Shown: positions 1 through 7,708 of the stretch, in pieces
Layout of the letters: the number at the start of each line of letters is the position of its first letter
Numbering within the stretch: position 1 is the first letter of the stretch
NCBI GenBank assembly: GCA_024639625.1
Contig: JAHEIA010000081.1
Span: forward strand, 1 to 9,224
Length of the DNA: 9,224 nucleotides
Source of the DNA: Chromatiales bacterium
GTDB taxonomy: Bacteria; Pseudomonadota; Gammaproteobacteria; Chromatiales; Chromatiaceae
Direction: 5' to 3'
The notes under the pieces: generated by a model
What the model was told of the DNA's origin: nothing
Database searches by the model: none
Seen by the model: only the letters and a program-made list of their open reading frames with translations
Made by a program: the position numbers and the translations under genes

Positions 1-2
1 TG

Positions 3-233
3 GTCAACATCTTCGGCGGCATCGTACGCTGCGATCTCATCGCCCAGGGCATCCTGCAGGCGGTGCGTGAGGTCGGCATCGAGGTTCCCGTCGTCGTTCG
101 TCTGGAAGGGACCAACGCGGCGCAGGGGCTGGAGCTGCTGCGCCAGAGTGGGTTGCATATTCATACCGCGTCGGATCTGACCGCCGCCGCCGAGCAGGTG
201 GTCCAGGCGGCCGGAAAAGGTGAATCGCTGTGA
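3..233 (+). CDS. sucC: Succinyl-CoA synthetase beta subunit, 3' end (partial)
   Basis: This is the last 76 codons of the ADP-forming succinyl-CoA ligase beta subunit; the start lies before the window. With SucD it interconverts succinyl-CoA and succinate with substrate-level phosphorylation in the TCA cycle, in the cytoplasm. The visible part begins with the strongly conserved [17 protein letters not shown] stretch (glycine-rich loop of the ligase domain) and continues through [15 protein letters not shown], both diagnostic of SucC. The frame is fixed by the TGA at 231-233. That stop overlaps the GTG start of sucD by three bases (GTGA), implying translational coupling of the two subunits. The tail after the last conserved segment is a normal alanine-rich C-terminus. 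No oddity is seen in this fragment. Confidence 0.96.
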   Translation, partial: VNIFGGIVRCDLIAQGILQAVREVGIEVPVVVRLEGTNAAQGLELLRQSGLHIHTASDLTAAAEQVVQAAGKGESL

Positions 234-1102
234 GCATACTCGTCGATCGTGATACCAAGGTGATCTGTCAGGGATTCACCGGCAAGCAAGGGACCTTTCA
301 CACCGAGCAGGCGATCGCCTACGGAACCCGCATGGTGGGTGGTGTGACGCCGGGCAAGGGCGGGCAGAGCCACCTCGGACTGCCGGTCTTCAACACCGTG
401 CGCGATGCGGTGGATGCCACCGGGGCCGACGCCAGCATGATCTACGTACCGGCGTCTTTCGCCGCCGATGCGATCCTCGAGGCGGCGGACGCCGGAATCG
501 CCGTGATCGTCTGCATCACGGAAGGCATACCGGTGCAGGACATGATCAAGGTTAAGTCGGTTCTGGCGGCCACCGGGTCGCGCCTGATTGGCCCGAACTG
601 CCCCGGTGTCATCACCCCGGGAGAGTGCAAGATCGGCATCATGCCGGGCGACATCCACCAGCCGGGGCGTGTCGGCATCGTGTCCCGCTCCGGCACCTTG
701 ACCTATGAAGCGGTGTTCCAGACCACCCGCACCGGGCTCGGGCAGACCACCTGCGTGGGCATCGGCGGCGACCCCATCCAGGGTATGAACTTCATCGATT
801 GCCTGGAGCTCTTCGCGCAAGATCCGGCGACCGAGGGCATCATCATGGTGGGTGAGATCGGCGGCACCGCTGAGGAAGAAGCGGCGGAGTACATACGCGA
901 CCGAGTGAGCAAGCCGGTGGTGGCCTACATCGCCGGGGTTACCGCCCCGCCGGGAAAACGCATGGGCCACGCCGGGGCGATCATCTCCGGCGGCGCGGGC
1001 ACCGCCGACGGCAAGTTCGCCGCCTTGGAGGCGGCTGGTGTGGCCACCGTGCGCTCGCCCGCGGAGATCGGCTCACGCATGCAGGAGTTGTTGGCGCGCT
1101 GA
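230..1102 (+). CDS. sucD: Succinyl-CoA synthetase alpha subunit
   Basis: 290 residues, the usual length for SucD. It forms the heteromeric succinyl-CoA ligase with SucC and carries the phosphorylated histidine. Visible are the N-terminal Rossmann CoA-binding domain ([17 protein letters not shown] near residues 13-29, GGVTPGKGG near 37-45), the [20 protein letters not shown] stretch in the middle, and the phosphohistidine loop [17 protein letters not shown], where His247 is the expected phosphorylation site. The GTG start at 230 was chosen because it overlaps the sucC stop and has an AAAAGG ribosome binding site at 215-220, nine bases upstream. An intact catalytic histidine and full length argue for an active enzyme. 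It is the second gene of sucCD and is probably cotranscribed with it. Confidence 0.97.
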   Translation: MSILVDRDTKVICQGFTGKQGTFHTEQAIAYGTRMVGGVTPGKGGQSHLGLPVFNTVRDAVDATGADASMIYVPASFAADAILEAADAGIAVIVCITEGIPVQDMIKVKSVLAATGSRLIGPNCPGVITPGECKIGIMPGDIHQPGRVGIVSRSGTLTYEAVFQTTRTGLGQTTCVGIGGDPIQGMNFIDCLELFAQDPATEGIIMVGEIGGTAEEEAAEYIRDRVSKPVVAYIAGVTAPPGKRMGHAGAIISGGAGTADGKFAALEAAGVATVRSPAEIGSRMQELLAR

Positions 1103-1203
1103 GGAGTCGTGGTCGCGGTCGTGTTCGTCGATCTGTCCGCACGCCCCCGTATTACCGGCTGGGCCAACGCCCTGATCGGATCGATCAGTAGGAAGTAGTC
1201 TCC

Positions 1204-2817
1204 ATGGCGCTACGCATCTCCCTTGCCCAGATCAATCTCCTGGTTGGCGACATGCCCGGCAATGCCGAGCGGGTGGTCGCCGCCGCCCGCTACGCGCGCG
1301 ACGTCCACAAGGCGCATGCAGTGGTGTTTCCCGAGCTGACCCTGACCGGTTATCCGCCGGAAGACCTGCTGCTGCGTCCCGAGCTCGTGGTCCGGGTGGA
1401 GAAGGCCCTGCACCATATCTGCCGCCTGGCGCAAGGCATCGATATCATCCTCGGCTACCCGCGGCGTCGCGGCGAGTCGCTGTACAACGCGCTGGGCTGG
1501 ATCCGCGACGGTGCCATCCGGGCGGAATATTTCAAGCAACTGTTGCCCAACTACAGTGTGTTCGACGAGAAACGCTACTTCGCGCCGGGCAGCGAAGCGG
1601 TCGTGATCGAGCTTGCGGGCGTCCGCGTCGGCCTCAATATCTGCGAGGACATCTGGCGACCCGAGCCGGTGGCCCAGGCGCGCGCTGCGGGCGCCGAGCT
1701 GATCCTCAACATCAACGCCTCGCCCTTCCACGTGGGCAAGTCCCCGGAACGTGAGCAGCTGGTGCAACAGCGCGCGCGGGAGAACGGCGTGCCGATCGTC
1801 TACCTGAATCTGGTCGGTGGACAGGACGAACTGGTGTTCGACGGGGGGTCCTTCACGGTCGATGCCGCCGGCGGTCTCACCCAGCGCTGCGGTTTCTTCG
1901 CCGAGGAGCAGACCCTGGTCGAGTTCGAACGGCAGGGCGACCGCTGCAGCCCCGTCCCGGGCCCGGTGGCCGAGCACCCGGACGAAGAGACGGCGGTGTA
2001 TGAGGCGCTGGTGCTCGGCGTCCGGGATTACGTGAAGAAGAACGGATTCAACGGCGCGGTGCTCGGCCTCTCCGGGGGGATCGATTCCGCGCTCACCCTG
2101 GCGGTCGCCGTCGACGCGCTGGGCGCGGCGGCTGTGGAGGTGGTGATGATGCCCTCCCGCTTCACCAGCGACATGAGCAACCAAGACGCGGAACAGCAGG
2201 CTCGGGCGCTCGCTGTCGACTATTGTGTGATCCCGATCGAGCCCGCGTTCAAGGCCTTTCTCGAGATGCTGAGCGACGAGTTCGCAGGCATGCCCATGGA
2301 CGTGACCGAAGAGAACATGCAGGCCCGCTGCCGCGGCATCGTCCTGATGGCGATCAGCAACAAGAAGGCGAAGATGCTGCTCAGTACAGGCAACAAGAGC
2401 GAGATGTCCGTTGGTTACACCACGCTATACGGCGACATGGCGGGTGGTTACGCGCCGATCAAGGATGTGCCCAAGACCCTGGTCTATCGTCTCGCGCGCT
2501 ACCGCAACCGGCGATCGCCGGTGATCCCCGAGCGGGTCATCGTGCGCCCGCCGTCGGCGGAGCTCGCCGCGGACCAGAAAGACGAGGACAGCCTGCCCGC
2601 CTACGAGGTCCTCGATCCGATTTTGCAGCGATACGTGGAACAGGATGCGAGCATAGGTGATATTATTGCCGCGGGCTTTGATGAAGCCGTGGTGCGTCGC
2701 GTGGCGCGGATGGTGGATATGAACGAGTACAAGCGCAGGCAGGGCCCGCCCGGGGTCCGCATCACGCGCCGCGCCTTTGGCCGCGATCGCCGCTATCCTT
2801 TGACCAGTGGTTTTTGA
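1204..2817 (+). CDS. nadE: Glutamine-dependent NAD+ synthase (two-domain NadE)
   Basis: 537 residues, typical of the short two-domain class sometimes called NadE2. It makes NAD+ from deamido-NAD+ and ATP, taking ammonia from glutamine. The N-terminal nitrilase-fold glutaminase domain (about 1-265) shows its catalytic triad: Glu44 in VFPEL, Lys111 in FKQLLPNY and Cys147 in NICEDIW. The synthetase domain (about 265-537) has the ATP pyrophosphatase P-loop LSGGIDSA at 289-296, followed by STGNKSE (394-400), LYGDMAGG (408-415) and a conserved C-terminus ending in RRYPLTSGF. The ATG at 1204 has AGGAAG at 1190-1195, eight bases upstream. It lies 101 bp after sucD and 24 bp before glnB. Cys376 sits in QARCRG where relatives more often have a hydrophobic residue, a minor change. 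No sign of truncation. Confidence 0.96.
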   Translation: MALRISLAQINLLVGDMPGNAERVVAAARYARDVHKAHAVVFPELTLTGYPPEDLLLRPELVVRVEKALHHICRLAQGIDIILGYPRRRGESLYNALGWIRDGAIRAEYFKQLLPNYSVFDEKRYFAPGSEAVVIELAGVRVGLNICEDIWRPEPVAQARAAGAELILNINASPFHVGKSPEREQLVQQRARENGVPIVYLNLVGGQDELVFDGGSFTVDAAGGLTQRCGFFAEEQTLVEFERQGDRCSPVPGPVAEHPDEETAVYEALVLGVRDYVKKNGFNGAVLGLSGGIDSALTLAVAVDALGAAAVEVVMMPSRFTSDMSNQDAEQQARALAVDYCVIPIEPAFKAFLEMLSDEFAGMPMDVTEENMQARCRGIVLMAISNKKAKMLLSTGNKSEMSVGYTTLYGDMAGGYAPIKDVPKTLVYRLARYRNRRSPVIPERVIVRPPSAELAADQKDEDSLPAYEVLDPILQRYVEQDASIGDIIAAGFDEAVVRRVARMVDMNEYKRRQGPPGVRITRRAFGRDRRYPLTSGF

Positions 2818-3180
<363 letters not shown>

Positions 3181-3194
3181 GAGGGATACGCGCA

Positions 3195-3233
3195 GACGGC
3201 CGCGCCTGGCCTGGCGGGGAAACGGCCGCCGTC
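3195..3233. terminator. GC-rich hairpin between convergent glnB and bamD
   Basis: GACGGC at 3195-3200 pairs with GCCGTC at 3228-3233, and an inner CGCC/GGCG stem (3203-3206 with 3213-3216) encloses TGGCCT. It sits just after the glnB stop and before the bamD stop, where a bidirectional stop of transcription would be useful. There is no T-run right after it; the nearest is TTTTT at 3266-3270, preceded by a weak 4-bp CCGG/CCGG pair (3241-3244 with 3256-3259). A role in termination is inference. Confidence 0.3.
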
Positions 3234-3261
3234 GCGACGACCGGGCAAAGGGTAACCGGCC

Positions 3262-4116
3262 TTAGTTTTTGTCCAGCTCGAGGTAGTCCCAGATCTTGCG
3301 GGCCATAGTCTTTGCCTCTTTGTCCTTGAGGCCCTCGAACTTGCCCTGGTCCAGGTTATATGCCAGGACGCGCAGTGCGTCGTGCGCGAGATCTTTGGCG
3401 CCGAGCCGGTCGTAGGCGTCGAACATGACCTCCAGCGCCTCCTTCACCGCAGGCGTGCGTGGGTAGTTCTCGATCACATAGCCGCAACGGTTGGCGGCGG
3501 CGACGTAGGCGCCGCGTTTCACGTAATACTTGGCCACGTTCACTTCGTACTGGGCCAGGTTGTTGCGCAGATAGACCATGCGCTGGCGCGCATCCTTCGC
3601 GTACTTGCTGTCCGGAAAACGCCGCACCAGCTCGCCGAAGTCTTTGAACGATTCGCGCGCGGATCCCGGGTCCCTCTGTGATGGGTCGGACGGCACGAAA
3701 CGGTCCATGAAGCCCAGATTCCGGTTGAAGTTGACCAGGCCCTTGAGGTAATAAGCGTAGTCGACACTCGGGTTGCGCGGATGCAGCTTGATGAAGCGGT
3801 CGGCAGCGGCGATTGCCGATTCCGGCTCCTCGTACTTCCAGTAGGCATAGGCCACGTCGAGTTGGGCCTGCATGGCATAGGGGCCGAAGGGGTACCGCGC
3901 CTCCAGCAGCTCGTAATACTTGATCGCCTGTTCGTAGCTGCCGTCCTGTAGATATGCCTTGGCCTCGGAGTAGAATTGGCTCGCGGTCCAGTCCTGGGTC
4001 TCGTCTTCCGTCTTGGAGAACCATCCACAGGAGGTGAGCAAGCCGATCAGTACGAGGGCGGCGGCGAAACGCCGGGCCGGGACGAGCATCGGCGGGAAAA
4101 GGGGCTGTTTGATCAT
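3262..4116 (-). CDS. bamD: Outer membrane protein assembly factor BamD (lipoprotein)
   Basis: 284 residues from the chosen ATG at 4116. BamD is the essential lipoprotein partner of BamA in the machine that inserts beta-barrel proteins in the outer membrane; it works on the periplasmic face. The N-terminus is a lipoprotein signal: a basic PARRF stretch, a hydrophobic AAALVLIGLL segment and the lipobox LTSC, with Cys30 the predicted lipidated residue. The rest is helical with tetratricopeptide-type repeats, for example FYSEAKAYLQDGSYEQAIKY (about 49-68), YAYWKYEEPESAIAAADRFI (about 90-109) and CGYVIENYPRTPAVKEAL (about 211-228), as in the BamD/ComL/YfiO family. An open frame extends 12 codons further, to 4152, but that would add a non-signal N-terminus and cross the rluD start. 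A later ATG at 4089 is possible. Divergence from rluD matches the arrangement in many gammaproteobacteria. Confidence 0.94.
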   Translation of the reverse strand: MIKQPLFPPMLVPARRFAAALVLIGLLTSCGWFSKTEDETQDWTASQFYSEAKAYLQDGSYEQAIKYYELLEARYPFGPYAMQAQLDVAYAYWKYEEPESAIAAADRFIKLHPRNPSVDYAYYLKGLVNFNRNLGFMDRFVPSDPSQRDPGSARESFKDFGELVRRFPDSKYAKDARQRMVYLRNNLAQYEVNVAKYYVKRGAYVAAANRCGYVIENYPRTPAVKEALEVMFDAYDRLGAKDLAHDALRVLAYNLDQGKFEGLKDKEAKTMARKIWDYLELDKN

Positions 4117-4150
4117 CCGCCGAAGTATACCGCAAACCGCTGCCGGAGCC
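4117..4150. promoter_or_regulatory. 34-bp divergent gap between bamD and rluD
   Basis: Both genes must be expressed from this short gap or from promoters inside the opposite coding region. It contains the palindrome GTATAC at 4125-4130. On the minus strand this gives TATACT (4129 to 4124), a five-of-six match to a sigma70 -10 box; on the plus strand it gives TATACC (4126-4131). I could not find a good -35 at the right spacing for either. A start site set by the minus-strand box would fall almost on the bamD ATG at 4116, which would favour the later ATG at 4089 or a nearly leaderless message. Weak evidence. Confidence 0.25.
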
Positions 4151-5128
4151 ATGCAACAAGAAAACAGCGAAGTCGAACCCCTGAACCTCTGGATCGCCCC
4201 GGCGTTCGCGGGAAGACGCCTGGATCAGGTGCTGGCGGAGCTGTGCCCGGACTACTCCCGAAGCCGCCTACAGCAATGGATCAAAGAAGGCAGGGTGCTG
4301 CTGGACGGCGCAGCCTGCCGCCCTCGAGACCGGGTGTTCGAAGGGCAGCGGGTGGAGCTGCGAGCACGGTTGGAACCGCGGCAAGGCTGTCTCGCCGAAG
4401 CCATCCCGCTCGAGATCGTGCACCAGGACGCTGCCCTACTGGTCGTCAATAAACCGCCCGGCCTGGTTGTGCACCCGGCCGCGGGAAACCCGGACGGCAC
4501 GCTGCAGAACGCCCTGCTGTTCCTCGATCCCGAGTTGGCCCGCTTGCCGCGGGCCGGCATCGTGCATCGGCTCGACAAGGACACCTCGGGCCTGCTGGTG
4601 GTGGCGCGTACCGCCGGCGCTCACCGTTCTCTGGTGGAGCAGCTCCAGGCGCGGCGCATCAAGCGCGAGTACCGGGCGGTCGTCAACGGGCTGATGACCG
4701 CGGGCGGCACCGTGGATCAGCCGATCGGCCGTCATCCGACCCAGCGAACCCGCATGGCGGTGGTGACGTCCGGGAAACCGGCGGTCACCCATTTCCGGGT
4801 CCTGGAGCGTTTCCGCGCCCACAGTTACCTGAGTATACGGCTGGAGTCCGGTCGCACCCATCAGATCCGCGTGCACATGGCCTATCTCGGCTATCCGCTG
4901 CTCGGCGATCCCCTCTACGGCGGTCGTCTGCGCCTGCCCCGAGGCGCAGGCGAGGAGCTGGTGCAAGGGCTGCGCAGCTTCCGCCGCCAGGCGCTGCACG
5001 CCCAGACTCTGGGGCTCGAGCATCCGGAAACCGGGGAGTGGGTGGAGTGGGAGGCCCCTCTGCCCGACGACATGCAGGCCTTGCTGCGGGTCCTGCGGGG
5101 CGACGCTCAGGGCGCATCCGGCCCATGA
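4151..5128 (+). CDS. rluD: 23S rRNA pseudouridine synthase RluD
   Basis: 325 residues from the ATG at 4151, close to the E. coli length of 326. RluD makes pseudouridines in helix 69 of 23S rRNA (1911, 1915 and 1917 in E. coli numbering), which helps ribosome assembly and decoding. An N-terminal S4 RNA-binding domain (about 20-75) contains RLDQVLAELCPDYSRSRLQQ. The RluA-type catalytic domain carries HRLDKDTSGLLVVA, with Asp142 as the catalytic aspartate, and RTHQIRVHMAYLGYPLLGD near 235-253. The frame is open back to 4013 inside bamD, but starting at 4151 gives the family length and N-terminus. The Shine-Dalgarno is poor (GGAG only two bases before ATG); a TTG at 4109 with AAGGGG upstream is a less likely alternative. 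The stop overlaps the pgeF start (ATGA). Confidence 0.95.
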   Translation: MQQENSEVEPLNLWIAPAFAGRRLDQVLAELCPDYSRSRLQQWIKEGRVLLDGAACRPRDRVFEGQRVELRARLEPRQGCLAEAIPLEIVHQDAALLVVNKPPGLVVHPAAGNPDGTLQNALLFLDPELARLPRAGIVHRLDKDTSGLLVVARTAGAHRSLVEQLQARRIKREYRAVVNGLMTAGGTVDQPIGRHPTQRTRMAVVTSGKPAVTHFRVLERFRAHSYLSIRLESGRTHQIRVHMAYLGYPLLGDPLYGGRLRLPRGAGEELVQGLRSFRRQALHAQTLGLEHPETGEWVEWEAPLPDDMQALLRVLRGDAQGASGP

Positions 5129-5880
5129 TCGGGATCGTGGAAGACCCCTCGGCGCTGGAATGGGTCCGACCCGACTGGCCGGCTCCGGCGCGCGTGCGCG
5201 CGGTAACGACGACGCGCAAGGGCGGTTTCAGCCTGCTCCCCTACCAGGGACTCAATCTGGCGCAGCACGTCGGCGACGACCCGGGCGCGGTGCAGCGCAA
5301 CCGGGAACACGTGCGCGCGGCCCTGCGCCTGCCGCGCGAACCGGCCTGGCTGCGTCAGGTGCACGGCTGCGGTGTGGCGCCGGCCGGGGTCCCCGATTGC
5401 ACTGCCGATGCCGTGGTTGCGCGCGTGCCCGGACAGGTATGCGCGGTGCTGACGGCGGACTGCCTGCCGCTTCTGCTCTGCGATCGGCAGGGTACCCGTG
5501 TGGCGGCGGTACACGCGGGTTGGCGCGGGCTCGCTGCGGGCGTCATCGAGGCGGCGCTCGAGCGTCTCGGTGGCGAACCGCGCGACCTGCTCGCCTGGCT
5601 CGGGCCGGCGATCGGTCCGAATGCCTTCGAGGTTGGGGGCGAGGTGCGGGAGACCTTCCTGGCGCGCGATGCCGGCGCGGCGACGGCCTTCGTGCCGACC
5701 CGACCCGGTCATTGGCTGGCCGACCTGTACGCCTTGGCGCGCCGTCGCCTGCAGCGGCAGGGTCTGGGGTTCGTCGGCGGCGGCAACTACTGTACAGTTA
5801 GGGATCATGAGCGCTTCTTCTCCTACCGTCGCGACGGGGAGACCGGACGCATGGCGTCGCTGATCTGGATCGACGATTGA
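5125..5880 (+). CDS. pgeF: Peptidoglycan editing factor PgeF (YfiH, multicopper polyphenol oxidase-like fold)
   Basis: 251 residues from the ATG at 5125, which overlaps the rluD stop (ATGA), as in many gammaproteobacteria. The family, once annotated as laccase domain, is linked to removing misincorporated residues from peptidoglycan precursors; members also act on purine nucleosides. The metal-site residues are present: His80 in LRQVHG, Cys113 in LTADCLPLLLCD and His130 in AVHAGWRGL. Other family blocks are VTTTRKGGFS (28-36), WLGPAIGPNAFEVG and the C-terminal FFSYRRDGETGRMASLIW. The reading frame is open upstream to 5038, but that region is inside rluD. Full length with all key residues suggests an active enzyme. 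Confidence 0.95.
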   Translation: MIGIVEDPSALEWVRPDWPAPARVRAVTTTRKGGFSLLPYQGLNLAQHVGDDPGAVQRNREHVRAALRLPREPAWLRQVHGCGVAPAGVPDCTADAVVARVPGQVCAVLTADCLPLLLCDRQGTRVAAVHAGWRGLAAGVIEAALERLGGEPRDLLAWLGPAIGPNAFEVGGEVRETFLARDAGAATAFVPTRPGHWLADLYALARRRLQRQGLGFVGGGNYCTVRDHERFFSYRRDGETGRMASLIWIDD

Positions 5881-5908
5881 GCGCTCGAGGCAGAAATCCG
5901 AATCTACC

Positions 5909-5913
5909 GAGGA
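5909..5913 (+). promoter_or_regulatory. Ribosome binding site that favours a GTG start for the ACT gene
   Basis: GAGGA runs directly into the candidate ATG at 5913, so it cannot serve that codon, but it lies eight bases before the in-frame GTG at 5922. This is the reason for choosing 5922 as the start. Confidence 0.5.
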
Positions 5914-5921
5914 TGAAATCT

Positions 5922-6443
5922 GTGGCGAACTGGAACATGCTGACACTGGTCGGCGAAGACCGGCCGGGGATCGTGGCGCGGGTGACCGAGGCGCTGTACC
6001 GGGCCGGATGGAACCTCGGAGAGGCGTCGATGATGCGCCTCGGGGGCAACTTCACCATCATGCTGATGGTCAGCGGAGAGGCTACCCGCAGCGACCTCGA
6101 AGAGGTGGTGCAGCCCGTAGCCCAGTCCCTCGGGTTGCAGCTGCATGTCGATTCGATCGAGGGTGGTCTGCACCGCCACATGGTGCCGAACATCCAGGTG
6201 CGGGTCAGCGGTGCGGATCGCGCAGGCATTGTCGCCAAGGTGACCGGGGCCCTGGCGAGCACCGGATTCAATATCCTCGAGCTGGAGTCGGACGTGGCGG
6301 GGAGCGCGCAGCAGCCGGTATATATCATGTGTATCCAGGGCTATGCGGAGACCACGGTGGAGGCGTTGGAGGAGGCGGTGGGTTCGATCGGTGAAGAGGG
6401 CGTGCAGGTCAGCGTCTCGCCCATCGAGACCTTGATCGGCTAG
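5922..6443 (+). CDS. GcvR-like protein with two ACT domains
   Basis: 173 residues from the GTG at 5922. It consists of two ACT domains, small ligand-binding modules that usually sense amino acids. ACT 1 (about 4-80) has LTLVGEDRPGIVARVTEAL; ACT 2 (about 89-168) has VRVSGADRAGIVAKVTGAL. No DNA-binding or enzymatic domain is present. This layout matches GcvR, which in E. coli binds glycine and antagonises the activator GcvA of the glycine cleavage operon, but no gcvA or gcv genes are visible here, so the ligand and partner are unknown. Alternative starts are ATG at 5913 and TTG at 5877; the TTG overlaps the pgeF stop. The next gene, a peptide deformylase, begins six bases after the TAG stop in the same frame. 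Confidence 0.85.
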   Translation: MANWNMLTLVGEDRPGIVARVTEALYRAGWNLGEASMMRLGGNFTIMLMVSGEATRSDLEEVVQPVAQSLGLQLHVDSIEGGLHRHMVPNIQVRVSGADRAGIVAKVTGALASTGFNILELESDVAGSAQQPVYIMCIQGYAETTVEALEEAVGSIGEEGVQVSVSPIETLIG

Positions 6444-6449
6444 ATTCCC

Positions 6450-6974
6450 ATGGCGCTGTTGGAGATCCTCACCGTGCCGGACCCGCGGCTCAAGGACGCC
6501 TCGGTGGCCGTCGAGCGCTTCGACCAGGAACTGCGCTCGTTCATCGCGGATCTCGAAGAGACCCGCCAAGCGGGGCCGGGGGCGGTGGGCATCGCCGCGC
6601 CCCAGGTGGGGCGCTTCCAGCGCATCGCCATCGTCGATGTCTCCAAGACCCGCAAGCCGGTGGCCAATCATGGCCACCTGGTGCTGGTGAATCCGGAGAT
6701 CACCCACTGGGACGGTTTCGAACTCGGCCGGGAAGGCTGCCTCTCGGTGCCCCATTACACCGGTAACGTGATTCGTGCCGAGCGCATCCGCCTGCGGGCC
6801 CAGGATGCGCAGGGAGAGGTCCGGGAATTCGAGATGGAAGGCTTCGAGGCGCGGGCGGTGCAGCACGAGGTGGATCACCTGGACGGCCTGCTGTTCATCG
6901 ACCGGGTGGTGAGCCGGCGTACTGACCTATTCCAGCGCAAGGTCTACCAGAAGGGTGGCGGCGGCAAGGGCTGA
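6450..6974 (+). CDS. def: Peptide deformylase
   Basis: 174 residues, normal for bacterial deformylase. It removes the formyl group from the N-terminal methionine of new proteins and is a metal-dependent cytoplasmic hydrolase. All three family motifs are visible: motif 1 AVGIAAPQVG at 45-54 (first residue Ala where many have Gly), motif 2 EGCLSVP with metal ligand Cys97, and motif 3 QHEVDH with ligands His139 and His143 and catalytic Glu140. The classical def is usually beside fmt; here it follows a GcvR-like gene, so it may be a second, divergent copy, though this cannot be tested within the window. No clear Shine-Dalgarno precedes the ATG, which is separated from the upstream TAG by only ATTCCC, so reinitiation by coupled translation is likely. 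The C-terminus is a glycine/lysine-rich tail. Confidence 0.93.
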   Translation: MALLEILTVPDPRLKDASVAVERFDQELRSFIADLEETRQAGPGAVGIAAPQVGRFQRIAIVDVSKTRKPVANHGHLVLVNPEITHWDGFELGREGCLSVPHYTGNVIRAERIRLRAQDAQGEVREFEMEGFEARAVQHEVDHLDGLLFIDRVVSRRTDLFQRKVYQKGGGGKG

Positions 6975-7010
6975 TCCAGTCGGGTTGCCGGTCCGTGGAC
7001 GGGGCGCTGG

Positions 7011-7703
7011 GTGGGGCTGACCGCCTTCGGCATTGCCCTCGCGGGTTTGGTCCTGGCCTGGCTTGCCGGGCGGCGGCTTGTCGCGGCCTGCCGGCGGGCC
7101 AACCTCACCGACTGGGGGCATCCCTGGCTCAACCTGCTCGACGGCCTGAACCGGCTCTACTGCGTGCGCTTCCATGGTCTCAACCTGCATTCCCGGCTGC
7201 GTCTGCCCAGGAGCGGGCCAGCGATAGTGGTGGCCAACCATGTCTCCGGTCTGGATCCCCTGTTGCTGATCGCCGCGAGCCGGCGCCCGCTGCGGTTTCT
7301 GATTGCCCGCGAGCAGTACCGGCGCCCTGGGTTGCACTGGCTGTTCCGGGCGGTAGGCTGTATCCCGGTGGACCGCGAGCGCCGCCCGGCGCGGGCGTTG
7401 CGCGAGGCCTTGAAGCGGGTGCGGGAGGGAGAGGTGGTGGCCGTGTTTCCGCACGGCAAGATCCACCTGGATTCGGATCCGCCGCATCGGCTCAAACCGG
7501 GAGCCGTCTATCTGGCGCTGACTACCGGTGCACCCCTGATCCCGGTTCGCATCGACGGGGTCCGGGGACAAGGGCATGTGTTGCCAGCCTTGTTTTTGCC
7601 CAGCAACTCTTACCTTAGCGTTCTCCCGGTGCTACAGCCGCAACGGATGGAGGGCCGAGAGCTCCTGAGCCGTCTGGAGGGTCACCTAGTTCGAAAGGAG
7701 TAG
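7011..7703 (+). CDS. PlsC-like 1-acyl-glycerol-3-phosphate acyltransferase family protein
   Basis: 230 residues from GTG at 7011, the first start in this frame and 36 bp after def; no strong ribosome binding site is seen. A hydrophobic segment at about 2-20 should anchor it in the inner membrane. The acyltransferase fold follows: motif I NHVSGLD gives the HX4D pair His77 and Asp82, the block GCIPVDR sits at 116-122, and the motif III region reads FPHGKIH (146-152) where PlsC enzymes normally have FPEGTRS. A PIPVRIDG-like segment (PLIPVRIDG, about 175-183) matches motif IV. The HX4D pair suggests acyl transfer from an acyl donor to a glycerolipid or other acceptor, but the altered motif III makes the acceptor uncertain, so I give no symbol. 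It is last in the run starting at rluD and converges on pilE with 5 bp between stops. Confidence 0.85.
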   Translation: MGLTAFGIALAGLVLAWLAGRRLVAACRRANLTDWGHPWLNLLDGLNRLYCVRFHGLNLHSRLRLPRSGPAIVVANHVSGLDPLLLIAASRRPLRFLIAREQYRRPGLHWLFRAVGCIPVDRERRPARALREALKRVREGEVVAVFPHGKIHLDSDPPHRLKPGAVYLALTTGAPLIPVRIDGVRGQGHVLPALFLPSNSYLSVLPVLQPQRMEGRELLSRLEGHLVRKE

Positions 7704-7708
7704 CGACC

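Noticed and set aside
161..970. Long minus-strand open frame opposite sucD, and similar long antisense frames opposite nadE, pgeF and def.
   Set aside because: They mirror strongly conserved genes, have no recognisable domains and are typical antisense shadows in GC-rich DNA.
1172..1188. CTGATC/GATCAG inverted repeat before nadE.
   Set aside because: Arms are only six bases with a GATC-rich centre, no T-run follows, and it overlaps nothing recognisable; too weak to call an operator or terminator.
1109..1198. A 29-codon reading frame (GTG start) between sucD and nadE.
   Set aside because: The only purine-rich site is three bases from the GTG, no family is recognisable, and such a short frame is expected by chance in GC-rich DNA.
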